From NCBI GenBank assembly GCA_963783085.1, contig CAWAMJ010000022.1:1-64000 (forward strand): a DNA stretch of 64,000 nt, in the 5' to 3' direction. Shown here one piece after another: positions 53,442 to 63,170 of the stretch. Under the pieces are notes generated by a model, which saw nothing but the letters and a program-made list of their open reading frames with translations, did not search any database and was not told the origin of the DNA. Within the stretch, counting starts at the first letter, position 1. Each line of letters opens with the position of its first letter. The position numbers and the translations under genes were made by a program. Origin of the DNA: CAVYUC01 sp963783085 (GTDB lineage Bacteria; Bacteroidota; Bacteroidia; Bacteroidales; Prolixibacteraceae).

Positions 53442-53576
53442 AGTTTGGCTTTTATATTATATTGAACGAGAACGACAGAAATATAGAAATATTATATAAA
53501 ATTCATGTGATGATTGCCCATTAAAATCCTTTGGATGAGTTTTCGGAAGAATCGGTTCAGCTGAAATAAAGCAGCA

Positions 53577-55484
53577 CTATTTCTTTAACATCTGCAAAAC
53601 AGTATTCACAATGCCGTTTTCATCGATGCCGCAAACGCTGTATAATTCTTCGGTGCTGCCCTGTTCAATGAATTTATCGGGTATGCCCAGCAGTTTAACG
53701 TGTGCTGAATATCCGTTCTCTGCCATAAATTCAAGAACCGCGCTTCCAAATCCGCCTTTTACAGCTCCATCTTCCACAGTAACAATGGTTTTAAAATTAC
53801 TGAATATTTCATTCAACAACTCTTCGTCGAGTGGTTTTACAAACCGCATATCGAAATGAGCTGCCGAAACCTGGTTTTTGGCAAGGGTACTCATTGCTTG
53901 CTGTGCCCATATTCCTGCTTTGCCGATGGTAACTATCGCAATATCGTTTCCATCTGTAAGTTTTCTGCCCCTGCCGATTTCAATTTTTTCAAATGGTTTT
54001 CTCCAGTCAGGTTTAATTCCGCAGCCCCGCGGATAACGAATTGAAAATGGTTGTTTTACCTCATCGAGCTGGGCGGTGTACATGAGGTTGCGCAATTCAA
54101 TTTCGTCCATGGGCGCCGAAACAATCATATTAGGAACGGTACGCATATATACCAGGTCGAAAGCGCCATGGTGAGTCGGGCCGTCTTCGCCAACCAAACC
54201 ACCGCGGTCGAGACAAAAAACAACGTGCAGGTTTTGTATTGCCACATCGTGGATAACCTGGTCATAGGCGCGCTGCATAAAAGTAGAATAGATGTTGCAA
54301 AACGGCACCATTCCCTGTGTTGCCAGACCTGCAGAAAACGTCACGGCATGTTGCTCGGCAATTCCGACATCAAATGCGCGGTGCGGCATTTTTTCAATCA
54401 TCAGGTTCATTGAGCAACCGGACGGCATAGCAGGTGTAATTCCTACTATTTTTTCATTTTGCTCGGCTAATTCCAGCAGGGTTTTGCCAAATACGTTCTG
54501 AAATTTAGGAGCCTGATCGATCGGACAATCGCAGGTGTATATTTCGCCGGTTACTTTATCGAACAAGCCCGGCGCATGATATTTCGTCTGATTTATTTCA
54601 GCCTGTTTGAAACCTTTTCCTTTTTTGGTTACCACGTGAAGGAGTTTCGGTCCGGGAATATCTTTCAGGTCGTTTAAAACATCAGCGAGGTATTCCACGT
54701 CGTGCCCGTCAATTGGTCCAAAATATCTGAAATGAAATGCTTCGAACAGATGGTTCTCGTTGAGCAAAATATTTTTCAGCGCGTGTTGGTTGCGCTGGAT
54801 GATTTTGCGGGTTACTTTACCAAATCCATCCAATTTTCCCAGCCCTTCCCAAACATCTTTTTTAAACCTGTTATAGGTATGCGATTTTGAAACATTCAGT
54901 AAATACTGGCTGATAACACCTACATTGGGATCAATGGCCATATTGTTATCGTTGAGTACAACCAGCAAATCAGATTTATTAACTCCTGCGTTATTCAGCG
55001 CTTCAAAGGCCATTCCGCCAGTCATTGCACCATCGCCGATTACAGCAACGGTTTTGCGATCATTTTCGTTTTTTAATCCCGCTGCCACTGCCATTCCAAG
55101 CGCAGCAGAAATTGAGGTGGAAGAATGTCCTACGCCAAATGTGTCAAATATACTTTCTTCGCGTTTTGGAAATCCGCTTATACCTTTAAACTTGCGGTTA
55201 GTATGAAAAATATTGCGGCGGCCGGTTAAAATTTTATGACCATATGCCTGGTGACCCACGTCCCAAACGAGCAAATCGTAAGGTGTGTTGTAAACAAAAT
55301 GCAAGGCAACTGTGAGTTCAACCACTCCCAGACTGGCTCCCAAATGCCCCGGATTTGCTGAAACCAATTCTATAATATAATTTCTTAAATCGCTGCAAAC
55401 CTCCGGAAGTTCACTCTGTTCCAACTTCCTTAAATCCGCAGGATCATTTATTTTTTCCAGTAATCTCCCCTTAACCTTATCCAT
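53577..55484 (-). CDS. dxs: 1-deoxy-D-xylulose-5-phosphate synthase
   Basis: This thiamine-diphosphate enzyme joins pyruvate and glyceraldehyde 3-phosphate in the first step of the MEP isoprenoid pathway. Conserved blocks include GHLGASLGVVELTVALH, the ThDP motif GDGAMTGGMAFEALNNAG with NDN, and GVAEQHAVTFSAGLA-like GIAEQHAVTFSAGLATQG. It is 635 residues, a normal length. I start at the second Met (MDKVKG). A TAnnTTTG box lies about 20 bases upstream. Confidence 0.97.
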   Translation of the reverse strand: MDKVKGRLLEKINDPADLRKLEQSELPEVCSDLRNYIIELVSANPGHLGASLGVVELTVALHFVYNTPYDLLVWDVGHQAYGHKILTGRRNIFHTNRKFKGISGFPKREESIFDTFGVGHSSTSISAALGMAVAAGLKNENDRKTVAVIGDGAMTGGMAFEALNNAGVNKSDLLVVLNDNNMAIDPNVGVISQYLLNVSKSHTYNRFKKDVWEGLGKLDGFGKVTRKIIQRNQHALKNILLNENHLFEAFHFRYFGPIDGHDVEYLADVLNDLKDIPGPKLLHVVTKKGKGFKQAEINQTKYHAPGLFDKVTGEIYTCDCPIDQAPKFQNVFGKTLLELAEQNEKIVGITPAMPSGCSMNLMIEKMPHRAFDVGIAEQHAVTFSAGLATQGMVPFCNIYSTFMQRAYDQVIHDVAIQNLHVVFCLDRGGLVGEDGPTHHGAFDLVYMRTVPNMIVSAPMDEIELRNLMYTAQLDEVKQPFSIRYPRGCGIKPDWRKPFEKIEIGRGRKLTDGNDIAIVTIGKAGIWAQQAMSTLAKNQVSAAHFDMRFVKPLDEELLNEIFSNFKTIVTVEDGAVKGGFGSAVLEFMAENGYSAHVKLLGIPDKFIEQGSTEELYSVCGIDENGIVNTVLQMLKK

Positions 55485-55504
55485 TATCATGAAAAAATGT
55501 GTTT

Positions 55505-55512
55505 CAAAGATA
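55505..55512 (-). promoter_or_regulatory. Candidate -7 box of dxs
   Basis: The minus strand reads TATCTTTG. The nearest TTTG upstream on that strand, at 55537-55540, is 24 bases away, slightly long for a -33 element. Confidence 0.45.
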
Positions 55513-55607
55513 TAACAAATCTTTAACTCCTTTGTGCAAACCGGGTGTACTCAAATTTGTTCTATCAGTGCAAAAAAAGTAATTTTAAACCGAAAAAAAG
55601 AGAATTT

Positions 55608-56561
55608 ATGAAAACTGTTCAGAAAATACTGTTATTGTGCACCCTTATTGGTTTTTATTCATGCGTAACTACCAAACAATTCAACGAAGTTCAGGATAAG
55701 TTAAGGAATTGTAACAGCGAGTTGGAAAAAAGTAAAATGGCGCTCGAAGCAGCCCGAACTGAATTGAAAAGTAAAAACGACCTGCTTGAAAGTAAAAACA
55801 AAGATTTAAACGGGCAACTGGAAGATGCTCTGTACGAACTGAATGTTCAGATGCAACGGGTGAATGCATTGAAAAAAGAACTGGATGACGCACAAAAACA
55901 ACTTGAAACGTTAAGCAGCGGAAGTTCGGCTGAAATTGAAAAACTGTTGCAGGAATTGCAGCAAACCCGCGAAGGTTTGAACCAGAGGGAAGATCGGTTG
56001 CACGAAGCCGAAAAAGAACTCGAAGCACGAAACGCGCGGCTGATTGAACTTCAGAATGTATTGGCGCGGCAGGAAGCGGCAGTAAAAGAGTTAAAAGATA
56101 AAGTAATGAACGCGCTGGTGGGATTCAACAACAAAGGGCTGACAGTTCACGAGAAAAACGGGAAAGTATATGTTTCGCTTGAGGAAAAATTGTTGTTTCA
56201 GTCGGGGCAATGGAGCGTCGATCCACGCGGACAGGAAGCGATTGGCGAGTTGGGTAAAGTGCTGGCGGATAATCCGGATATCAACATTATGGTTGAAGGA
56301 CACACCGATAACGTTCCAATGCACGGTTCCGGCGCAGTAAAAGACAATTGGGATTTGAGCGTAATGCGTGCTACCGCGGTAACCAAAATCCTAACCCAAA
56401 ACGAACAAATCGATCCTTCACGAATTATCGCTGCCGGAAGAAGTAAATACGTTCCGCTTGCTTCCAATGAAACGGCGGAAGGTCGCCAGATGAACCGGCG
56501 CACGGAAATCATCCTAACGCCAAAACTGGATGAATTGCTGAAAATTATTGAGATGAACTGA
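55608..56561 (+). CDS. OmpA-family lipoprotein with coiled coil
   Basis: The 317-residue protein has a lipobox (LIGFYSC), a long coiled coil (about residues 25-165, rich in Glu/Gln/Lys), and an OmpA/MotB peptidoglycan-binding domain (VEGHTDNVPMHGSG, DLSVMRATAVTKIL, MNRRTEIILTP). It would anchor the outer membrane or a stalk to peptidoglycan. I start at the ATG that begins the signal peptide; the longer frame adds a TTG-led 21-residue stretch without signal features. Confidence 0.92.
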   Translation: MKTVQKILLLCTLIGFYSCVTTKQFNEVQDKLRNCNSELEKSKMALEAARTELKSKNDLLESKNKDLNGQLEDALYELNVQMQRVNALKKELDDAQKQLETLSSGSSAEIEKLLQELQQTREGLNQREDRLHEAEKELEARNARLIELQNVLARQEAAVKELKDKVMNALVGFNNKGLTVHEKNGKVYVSLEEKLLFQSGQWSVDPRGQEAIGELGKVLADNPDINIMVEGHTDNVPMHGSGAVKDNWDLSVMRATAVTKILTQNEQIDPSRIIAAGRSKYVPLASNETAEGRQMNRRTEIILTPKLDELLKIIEMN

Positions 56562-56593
56562 CTGGATTAAATATCAACCAAAATTTTACCATC

Positions 56594-57109
56594 ATGAAAA
56601 AACTACATTTCATTCTTATCGCCATTTTCGCGCTGGTTGTTGCAACAGCCGGGGCGCAGGAAAAGTTCGGAAAAGGACAGATCACACAAATCGGGCTGGT
56701 GGTGAACGACATTCAAAAAGCGTCGGAAAAATGGGCGGCTATTTTGGGTTTCGATGAAGTTCCGGAGCCGGTAACTACCGATGAATACGACAAAGCCCAC
56801 ACGCAGTTTGATGGCGAACCAACCGAAGCGCAGGCTAAATTGGCCTTTTTCAGGCTCGGAAATCTGTCGATTGAGCTGATTGAACCGGTCGGCAAAAAGA
56901 GTACCTGGTATCAGTATCTGAAAAAACATGGCGAAGGAATTCATCACATCGCATTCAATGTGGACGGAATGGAAAAGAATGTAACATACCTCGAAAATAA
57001 AGGTGGCAAACTGGTGCAAAAAGGCGATTTTACCGGAGGAAGCTATTCGTATGTGGAAATGCCCGAAATCGGTGTGATTTTCGAACTGCTGACGAGTACC
57101 GGAAATTGA
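56594..57109 (+). CDS. Secreted VOC-superfamily protein (methylmalonyl-CoA epimerase-like fold)
   Basis: The 171-residue protein has a signal peptide and then a pair of VOC betaalphabetabetabeta units (ITQIGLVVNDIQKASEKWAA, GIHHIAFNVDGMEKNVTYLE). In cytoplasmic epimerases the first metal ligand is the His of DHIGIAV; here it reads TQIGLVV, so one ligand is lost. The His of IHHIAF and the final Glu (FELL) remain. Its export and the altered site argue against plain methylmalonyl-CoA epimerase; its role is unknown. It follows the OmpA-like gene by 32 bases. Confidence 0.75.
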   Translation: MKKLHFILIAIFALVVATAGAQEKFGKGQITQIGLVVNDIQKASEKWAAILGFDEVPEPVTTDEYDKAHTQFDGEPTEAQAKLAFFRLGNLSIELIEPVGKKSTWYQYLKKHGEGIHHIAFNVDGMEKNVTYLENKGGKLVQKGDFTGGSYSYVEMPEIGVIFELLTSTGN

Positions 57110-57110
57110 T

Positions 57111-57611
57111 TTAAATCAGAATCAGAAACGCGATCAGCAAAATAAACAGCATAAAAAGGATAAATTGGTTGCGGACAAACAATCCCAGCAGAATAAGGAT
57201 TTCGACCTCTTCGCTGAAAGTGGTGAAAAGTTCGATTTCCCCTTTGTCCTTGGTGATGAATTCATTTGAGGTGTAAACGATAATTTCTTCTCCGTTAAAC
57301 TTCCATGACCATCGCGACTGCCAAAAATTGTTTATTTCAAGTTCGAAACGTTTGCCGTTAATTACGACATCGCTACGGGGGTTAAACAGGTTGATCATCA
57401 CCGTTCCCAGCAGCGACTGATCGTTGGCGTCGTAAATTTCGAGCTTCGACAGGAAAAATTCGCGGTTTAGCGTAAACAACCGGCCGTAAATCATGGCCTG
57501 TGCCTTCGAGCTCAACATGCTCTCCCAGTCGATTTTACCAATCAACTCGTTTTTCCGCCTGAGTTCCAACTTCGAACCGAAGATTTCTTTTGACCACTGC
57601 AGTTTTTCCAT
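57111..57611 (-). CDS. Hypothetical protein with C-terminal membrane anchor
   Basis: The 166-residue protein has a beta-rich soluble part (GKIDWESMLSSKAQAMIYG, RLFTLNREFFLSKLEIYD, SRWSWKFNGEEIIVYTS) and a C-terminal hydrophobic stretch (FILFMLFILLIAFLILI). The pattern resembles Tubby-like or LURP-one-like beta folds with a membrane tail, but I cannot assign a family. It is convergent with the VOC gene by 1 base. Confidence 0.6.
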   Translation of the reverse strand: MEKLQWSKEIFGSKLELRRKNELIGKIDWESMLSSKAQAMIYGRLFTLNREFFLSKLEIYDANDQSLLGTVMINLFNPRSDVVINGKRFELEINNFWQSRWSWKFNGEEIIVYTSNEFITKDKGEIELFTTFSEEVEILILLGLFVRNQFILFMLFILLIAFLILI

Positions 57612-57947
57612 TGCTTGTTTTTAGAGCCGGGATGCAATTTAGGCATTTATGGTTAAAAGAGTCAAGAGGAAAATCATGTATTTCGCGGGATTTTAGAATC
57701 TTTAACGAATGAAATATTAATTCTACTTTGACACATTTATCCAAAATCGAAAAATCCATGCGTTTTACCCTAAACCCCTTTCTTAATGCCATATGGCACA
57801 AAGACTAATTCTCCCCTTGGGGCTGGGGTAAAAAATCAGAAAAACCGCTTTCTCATTTAATCTGTCAAAGTTGAATTAACGAAGAAATAAATGGTGAATA
57901 CTCTTGATTCAATTCAATGCTGTTTATTTTACGATATTAACTCTTGA

Positions 57948-58301
57948 TTATTCATTTTGAGACTCTTTTTGAATTACTGAGCTAATCCTGGATTTTAAAT
58001 CCGGTAAATCGAATTTTATTACCTGTCAAACTTCCTCAGCATCAATTCCAAAATAATTATGTGCTATAATATTCCGGAAGCCCTTGATTTTATTCCATTC
58101 AATACCGGCGTAGCCCGTTTTTTATTCATCCGATAATTTTTCCGTCATTTCGCCAATGACCACAAAATTCATCATTACAGCATCAAAATTCAGGTGATCA
58201 TCGTTCAGCTCATCCGGGGTATGATGAATTGCCGTATATTCGAAAATTCTGTTGATTGACTCAAGTATGCTTTCCAAACAATTTAGATCCTTAGTCAACA
58301 T
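57948..58301 (-). pseudogene. HepT-like (HEPN, DUF86) toxin pseudogene
   Basis: The 118-codon frame reads DLNCLESILESINRIFEYT, then FRNIIAHNYFGID, whose RN(x)4H-like RNIIAH is the RNase motif of HepT toxins. Two in-frame stops break it, one after TEKLSDE and one in EEV*QVI, where the family has Trp, so TGG became TGA. Length matches a full HepT. The usual MntA-type antitoxin gene is not visible in the 290 bases upstream. The rest of the roughly 980-base gap around it holds only AT-rich sequence and the terminator listed next. Confidence 0.75.
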
Positions 58302-58507
58302 AAATGGATTCTTTAAGTATTGAATTTTTGAATGAGGGTTTCAGGTATTTAAGTAACTCAATTTATTCGAAGTTTCTCATTTATGCAGTTTTTTACGTTT
58401 CACGAATTTAAAACCCGGTTTTAGAAACTTTAACGTATAAAGCCATGAAACTATTCCATCAAAATCCAAGAGGTAACCCTCGGATTTTAATGGTTTAAAA
58501 GGGAAAA

Positions 58508-58541
58508 AATAAAAAATACCGGTCCAAAAAGAACCGGTATT
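58508..58541 (-). terminator. Terminator of the fasciclin genes
   Basis: On the minus strand AATACCGGT and ACCGGTATT form a perfect nine-pair stem followed by T-rich DNA, about 50 bases after the fasciclin stop codon. Confidence 0.75.
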
Positions 58542-58591
58542 CACTGGCGTATTAAATTAAACAGACGAACAAGTCCTGTAAATCAGGTTGT

Positions 58592-59182
58592 TTATTTCGG
58601 CAGCAAAACTTTGTCGATGACATGGACAACACCGTTTTTTCCTTCAATATCAGCGGTAACCACTTTGCTGTCGTTAATCATTACTCCGTCCGACAAATCC
58701 ACCTTTATTTTCTGGCCGTTCAAAGTTGCCACCGAAGTGTTCGATAAATCGGTTGACATCACTTTTCCCGGAACTACGTGATAGGTGAGAATGGGTGTAA
58801 GTTGTTCTGCGGTCAAATCTTTCACCCCGTCAACTCCCAACTGGCTAAACAGACTTTCGAAAGCAGCATTTGTCGGCGCAAATACGGTAAACGGACCTTC
58901 CGCGCTCAAAGCATCCACCAAACCGGCTTTTTTAACGGCGTCAACCAAAATCGAGAAATCCGGATTAGCTACTGCAATTTCAACCACAGTACTGCTTTCG
59001 GTATCCGAATCACCCGGGTGGAAATTGGCGTCATTCACCATCCACGATTCCAGCTCCATAGGTTCATCACTCATTTGTTCCAACTCAAGGTTCTTCAATT
59101 CTGTAGCACCGGCAGTTGTTGCCACGAAGGCCAACGTTAGTGCGATTGCGATGTTTCTCATTTTTGTTTTCATTGTTTTCAT
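58592..59182 (-). CDS. Secreted fasciclin (FAS1) domain protein
   Basis: The 196-residue protein has a signal peptide and one FAS1 domain (about 65-195) with the H1 block GPFTVFAPTNAAFESL, YHVVPGKV and the H2 block NGVVHVIDKVLLP. FAS1 domains mediate adhesion. It lies downstream of a two-domain FAS1 gene on the same strand, 38 bases away. Confidence 0.92.
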   Translation of the reverse strand: MKTMKTKMRNIAIALTLAFVATTAGATELKNLELEQMSDEPMELESWMVNDANFHPGDSDTESSTVVEIAVANPDFSILVDAVKKAGLVDALSAEGPFTVFAPTNAAFESLFSQLGVDGVKDLTAEQLTPILTYHVVPGKVMSTDLSNTSVATLNGQKIKVDLSDGVMINDSKVVTADIEGKNGVVHVIDKVLLPK

Positions 59183-59220
59183 TTTTAATTGTTTATACTA
59201 ATCGAAATTGTTTTTTAAAA

Positions 59221-60142
59221 TTATTCAGGAATTAATACTTTGTCGATTACATGAACCACACCATTTGCGCCCTGAATATCGGCAGCCACCACTGCACTTT
59301 CATTTATCTTTACTCCGGAAGAAAGATTTACAGTAAGTTTTTTGCCTTCATTCAATGTGCCCACTTCGCCATTTTCAAGTTCGGTTGATAGCACATTCCC
59401 CGGAACTACATGGTAAGTTAAAATAGGCATCAACTGTTCGGCTGTTAAATCATCAATCCCCGCAATTCCAAGTTGAGCGAAGAGTGCTGCAAAGGCATCA
59501 TTCGTTGGCGCAAAAACGGTAAAAGGTCCGTCGCCGCTCAAAGCATCCACCAATCCGGCTTTTACAACTGCCTGTACCAATGTGGTGAAATTTTCGTTGG
59601 CCAGGGCAAGGTTTACCACCGTCGGCGGGAGAATTACCTTATCCACTACATGAATAACGCCATTACTCGCTTCCACGTCGGCAGTCGTCACCGATGTATT
59701 TTCATTAATCAGAAACTCCGTTGTTCAGTTTGATATACATGGAAATGTTATTGCCGTCAAATTTAGCCAGCGTGGGATAGTAGCCCTGGGTGAGATCATC
59801 CGATTTTGCTTTACTGCCAATTACATGGTACGATAAGATCCGGGTTAAAGCAGCTGCCGGAATTTCATCGAGTGAAGAAAGCCCCAGATCGCCAAGTAAA
59901 GTTGTAAATGCAGCATCGGTCGGCGCAAAAACTGTTAAATTGTTTTCGGTGCTTAAAAACGTGGCCAGGCCGGCTTTTTGAGCAGCCTCGATCAGAATGT
60001 TGAAAGCGCCTGCTTCCTGAGCTACTTCAACAATGTTCTTTGCCTCCATTTCAGGAGTCGGTTCATCATCATTGTTACAGGCTATAAAAAATAATCCTGT
60101 AGCCAGTAACGTCATCGGGATCATTGCAAATTTTGTTTTCAT
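59221..60142 (-). CDS. Two-domain fasciclin lipoprotein, with a one-base frameshift
   Basis: The first part (60142 down to 59705) carries a lipobox (LFFIAC) and a FAS1 domain; it ends early at NNGVSD. Removing one base from the GTTTCT run near 59713-59715 restores GVLINENTSVTTADVEASN, which leads directly into the second FAS1 domain (NGVIHVVDKVILP, GPFTVFAPTNDAFAAL). The total of 307 codons plus one base supports a single indel, whether an assembly error or a recent mutation. Confidence 0.85.
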
Positions 60143-60505
60143 GGTTTCTACTTTTTAATTGTTGCTTTTTTCGTATTTTTAACTGTTGTTTTGTTCAACG
60201 ATTATATAAAGAACTTTAAACACAATTTTGTTTAAAATATTAATTTAATAGTTGAACATTATTATTTATTTATGGTATGTAAGCAGCATTAATAAAGGTT
60301 TACATTGAGATGTTAATAAAAGTTAAAAATATTCGATGGAGTAATAAGTTTTCAGATTTAACCCGAAAAGAAGCAGCAGCAGAAGATAATGTTACTGAGC
60401 AATAAACAGGTTTTTGTTAAGATTCAACAAAATCGTTTCGCTTTCAGCAGCCGTGTTTTTTATTTCGACTAATTTTGCCGTCGATTTTTTAAAACAATTT
60501 TCAAC
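60143..60505. other. Divergent gap before mutA, with candidate -7 box
   Basis: This 363-base AT-rich stretch separates the fasciclin lipoprotein gene from mutA. TAATTTTG at 60470-60477 fits TAnnTTTG, 28 bases before the mutA start. I see no gene in it. Confidence 0.5.
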
Positions 60506-62369
60506 ATGTCAGAAAAGAAGCAGAAGCTTTTTACCGGTTTTGCACCCGTTACCACCGAAGAATGGGAAGCAAAAATCAATGCCGATCTCAAAGGCCAGGA
60601 TTACGAACGTGCGTTGGTTTGGCGCACCTACGAAGGATTTAATGTCCGCCCCTACTATCGCGAAGAAGACATCAAAGATCTGAATTTCATTCACGCGTTG
60701 CCAGGGGAATTTCCATTCGTTCGCGGTAACAAAAAAGAAGGGAACAACTGGTTCATCCGCCAGGATATTTTTGTAAAAGATCTGAAAGAAGCCAACAAAA
60801 AAGCGTTGAATGTGTTGGGACGTGGCGCCGATTCGCTGGGTTTTTATTTCGACTGCTGCAATAAAATTACCAAAGCCGATTTGAAGGTTCTGCTGAAAGA
60901 TATTTGTCTGGAAGCTATTGAAACCAATTTTGTTTGTGGTTGCGAAAACTGCAACTGCGCGGTTCCGTTTGCTGAATTAGTTGCTGAGCGCAGGCTTAAA
61001 AAAGATGAACTGCTTGGTTCTACCGCCATCGATCCCATTGGTTCCTTTGTTTTAAAAGGGAAATGGGAAGAAAAGGCTTACGAAAACCTGAAGGCAATGG
61101 TTGAAACAATTGCAGAACTTCCCCTTTTCAGGGTGATAGGCGTCCATGGAAAATTCTTCGCCAACAGCGGCTCTTCCATTGTTCAGGAATTGGCTTTTTC
61201 GCTGGCACAGGGCGCTGAATATATCACGCAGCTAACCGAACTTGGGTTAAGCGTTGACGAAGTTGCCCAAAACATGAAGTTCAATTTTGGTATTGGCAAC
61301 AACTATTTTATGGAAATTGCCAAACTTCGGGCGGCCCGTTTACTCTGGGCGCAAATTGTAAAAGCTTACAATCCTATAGAAGAAGAATCGACGAAAATGA
61401 TTGCCCACAGTGAAACTAATACATTCAACAAAACGGTTTACGATCCGTATGTAAATATGCTGCGTACCCAAACCGAGGCCATGTTGGCCGCGCTGGGTGG
61501 CGCCGATTCCATTACCGTATTGCCGTTTAACGCCGTCTTTGAAGAGACTACCGAATTTTCGGAGCGCATTGCGCGTAACCAGCAGATTTTGCTTAAAGAG
61601 GAATCGCATATCGATAAAATTGCAGATCCGGCAGCCGGTTCGTACTACATCGAAACATTAACCAATTCGCTGGCAGAGCAATCCTGGAAACTGTTCCTTG
61701 AAGTGCAGGAAAAAGGTGGTTTTGTAGCTGCTTTCCGCGAAGGTTTTATTCAAAAGGAAATTAAGGCAATGGCGGCCAAACGCAATGCAAACATTGCACA
61801 GCGCCGCGACAACATTCTGGGGACCAACCAGTTTCCTAACTTCACAGAAAAAATAACAAAACAGATGGATGCTTCCATCTTCCAATCCACAGATTTTACA
61901 GAAGAAGGTGCTGAGGTTGAAACACTGAAACCTTACCGCGGTGCACAGGCATTCGAAGCGCTGCGTTACAAAACCGATGTTTACGCCAATAGCAATAAAC
62001 GTCCGGTAGCTTTTATGCTGACCATCGGGAATCTGGCTTTCCGCAAGGCACGTGCACAGTTTAGCTGTAACTTTTTTGCCGTTGCCGGTTTCGATGTCAT
62101 CGACACCAATGGTTTTAAAACTGTGGAAGAAGGTGTTGCTGCAGCCAGGGCAAAAAATGCCGACATTATTGTGGTGTGCAGTTCAGATGAAGAATATGCA
62201 GAATTTGCTCCTAAAGTGGCTGAGTTGCTCGAATAATGAAATACTGGTAATTGCCGGAAATCCTTCCTGCAAAGCCGAACTGGAAGAAAAAGGCATTGGC
62301 AACTTCATTCACGTAAAGAGTAATATTTTGGAGGAGTTGAAAGTGTATCAGAAGATTCTGGGAATTTAA
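60506..62369 (+). CDS. mutA: Methylmalonyl-CoA mutase small (beta) subunit, with a one-base frameshift
   Basis: MutA pairs with MutB to interconvert succinyl-CoA and methylmalonyl-CoA. Blocks include RTYEGFNVRPYYREEDIKDL, IDPAAGSYYIETLT and the B12-domain-like tail. The frame as given ends AELLE after 576 residues. Shifting one base near 62231 continues with NNEILVIAGNPSCKAELEEK...YQKILGI, so the intact protein is about 620 residues. The length 1864 is 3n+1, which supports one extra base. The DxHxxG motif that binds cobalamin belongs to MutB, so its absence here is normal. Confidence 0.92.
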
Positions 62370-62385
62370 ACACAAAGACGCAAAG

Positions 62386-62575
62386 ACACAAGTAGCAAGA
62401 CAAATAGACTCAAGATTAAGAGACACAAGTAAGAGAAGACACAAGTAGCAAGACAAATAGACTCAAGATTAAGAGACACAAGTAAGAGAAGACACAAGTA
62501 GCAAGACAAATAGACTCAAGATTAAGAGACACAAGTAAGAGAAGACACAAGTAGCAAGACAAATAGACTCAAGAC
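62386..62575. repeat. 53-bp tandem repeat, about 3.6 copies
   Basis: Units starting at 62386, 62439 and 62492 are identical 53-base copies beginning GACACAAGTAGCAAGACAAA, and a fourth partial copy starts at 62545. The unit itself contains AGACACAAGTA twice in variant form. It lies between mutA and the four-helix-bundle gene. It has no spacer sequences, so it is not a CRISPR array. Confidence 0.9.
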
Positions 62576-62667
62576 TAAAAGATTTGTCATTCTTAATACC
62601 TGATACTAAAAGTCTCGACACTTGATACTTTTAATCTTGATACTAACAAAAATTAAAACGAAATAAT

Positions 62668-63021
62668 ATGCATAATTTCAAGGAATTAAAAATCTGGCAA
62701 AAGGGAAGAAAGTTTGTTAAGGACATTTATATTCTTACCAGAAAATTCCCTAAGGAAGAACTTTTTGTATTGACTTCGCAAATGCGAAGAGCTGCAATTT
62801 CTATTCCTTCAAATGTTGCTGAAGGTGCCGGCAGAGGAACGGATAAAGATTTTTCAAGATTTCTTGATATGGCAACCGGTTCATCGTACGAATTGGAATC
62901 ACAATTATATATAGGTTATGATTTGGAATATTATTCAGAAGAAGAACTGGATATTTATCTGGAAAAAGTACAGGAAATTCAAAAGATGCTTTTTCATTTT
63001 AAGAATCATATCAATTCCTGA
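62668..63021 (+). CDS. Four-helix-bundle protein (23S rRNA IVS-encoded type)
   Basis: The 117-residue protein has the family opening FKELKIWQKGRKFVKDIY and the block QMRRAAISIPSNVAEGAGRG of the four-helix-bundle (S23/IVP) family, which is related to Avd of diversity-generating retroelements. It sits between mutA and mutB inside direct-repeat DNA. The function of stand-alone copies is unknown; they behave like mobile cargo. Confidence 0.88.
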   Translation: MHNFKELKIWQKGRKFVKDIYILTRKFPKEELFVLTSQMRRAAISIPSNVAEGAGRGTDKDFSRFLDMATGSSYELESQLYIGYDLEYYSEEELDIYLEKVQEIQKMLFHFKNHINS

Positions 63022-63170
63022 ATCTATTTTGTCTTGATACCTGATACTAAAAGTCTTAATACTTGATACTAATTGTCTTGATACTTGATACTAATTCTGA
63101 TACTGAATAAGTCTTGATACTGATACTAAGTCTTGATACTTGATACTAATAATCTCGATACTAAAAAGAT
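63022..63170. repeat. GATACT-rich imperfect tandem repeats flanking the four-helix-bundle gene
   Basis: The unit TCTTGATACTTGATACTAA and its variants recur at least five times between the four-helix-bundle gene and mutB. A shorter stretch of the same pattern lies on the other side of the gene (about 62589-62646). The two blocks bracket it as though they came in together. Confidence 0.75.

Noticed and set aside
59221..59691. Independent second fasciclin gene starting at MTTADVE
   Set aside because: The frame begins inside a FAS1 domain and is restored to the upstream lipoprotein by removing one base, so it is not a separate gene.
62052..62369. Separate small protein after mutA
   Set aside because: Its second half continues the MutA sequence exactly, and its first half is an out-of-frame reading of mutA.
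62386..62575. CRISPR array
   Set aside because: The repeat units are directly adjacent with no variable spacers, and no cas genes are in the window.
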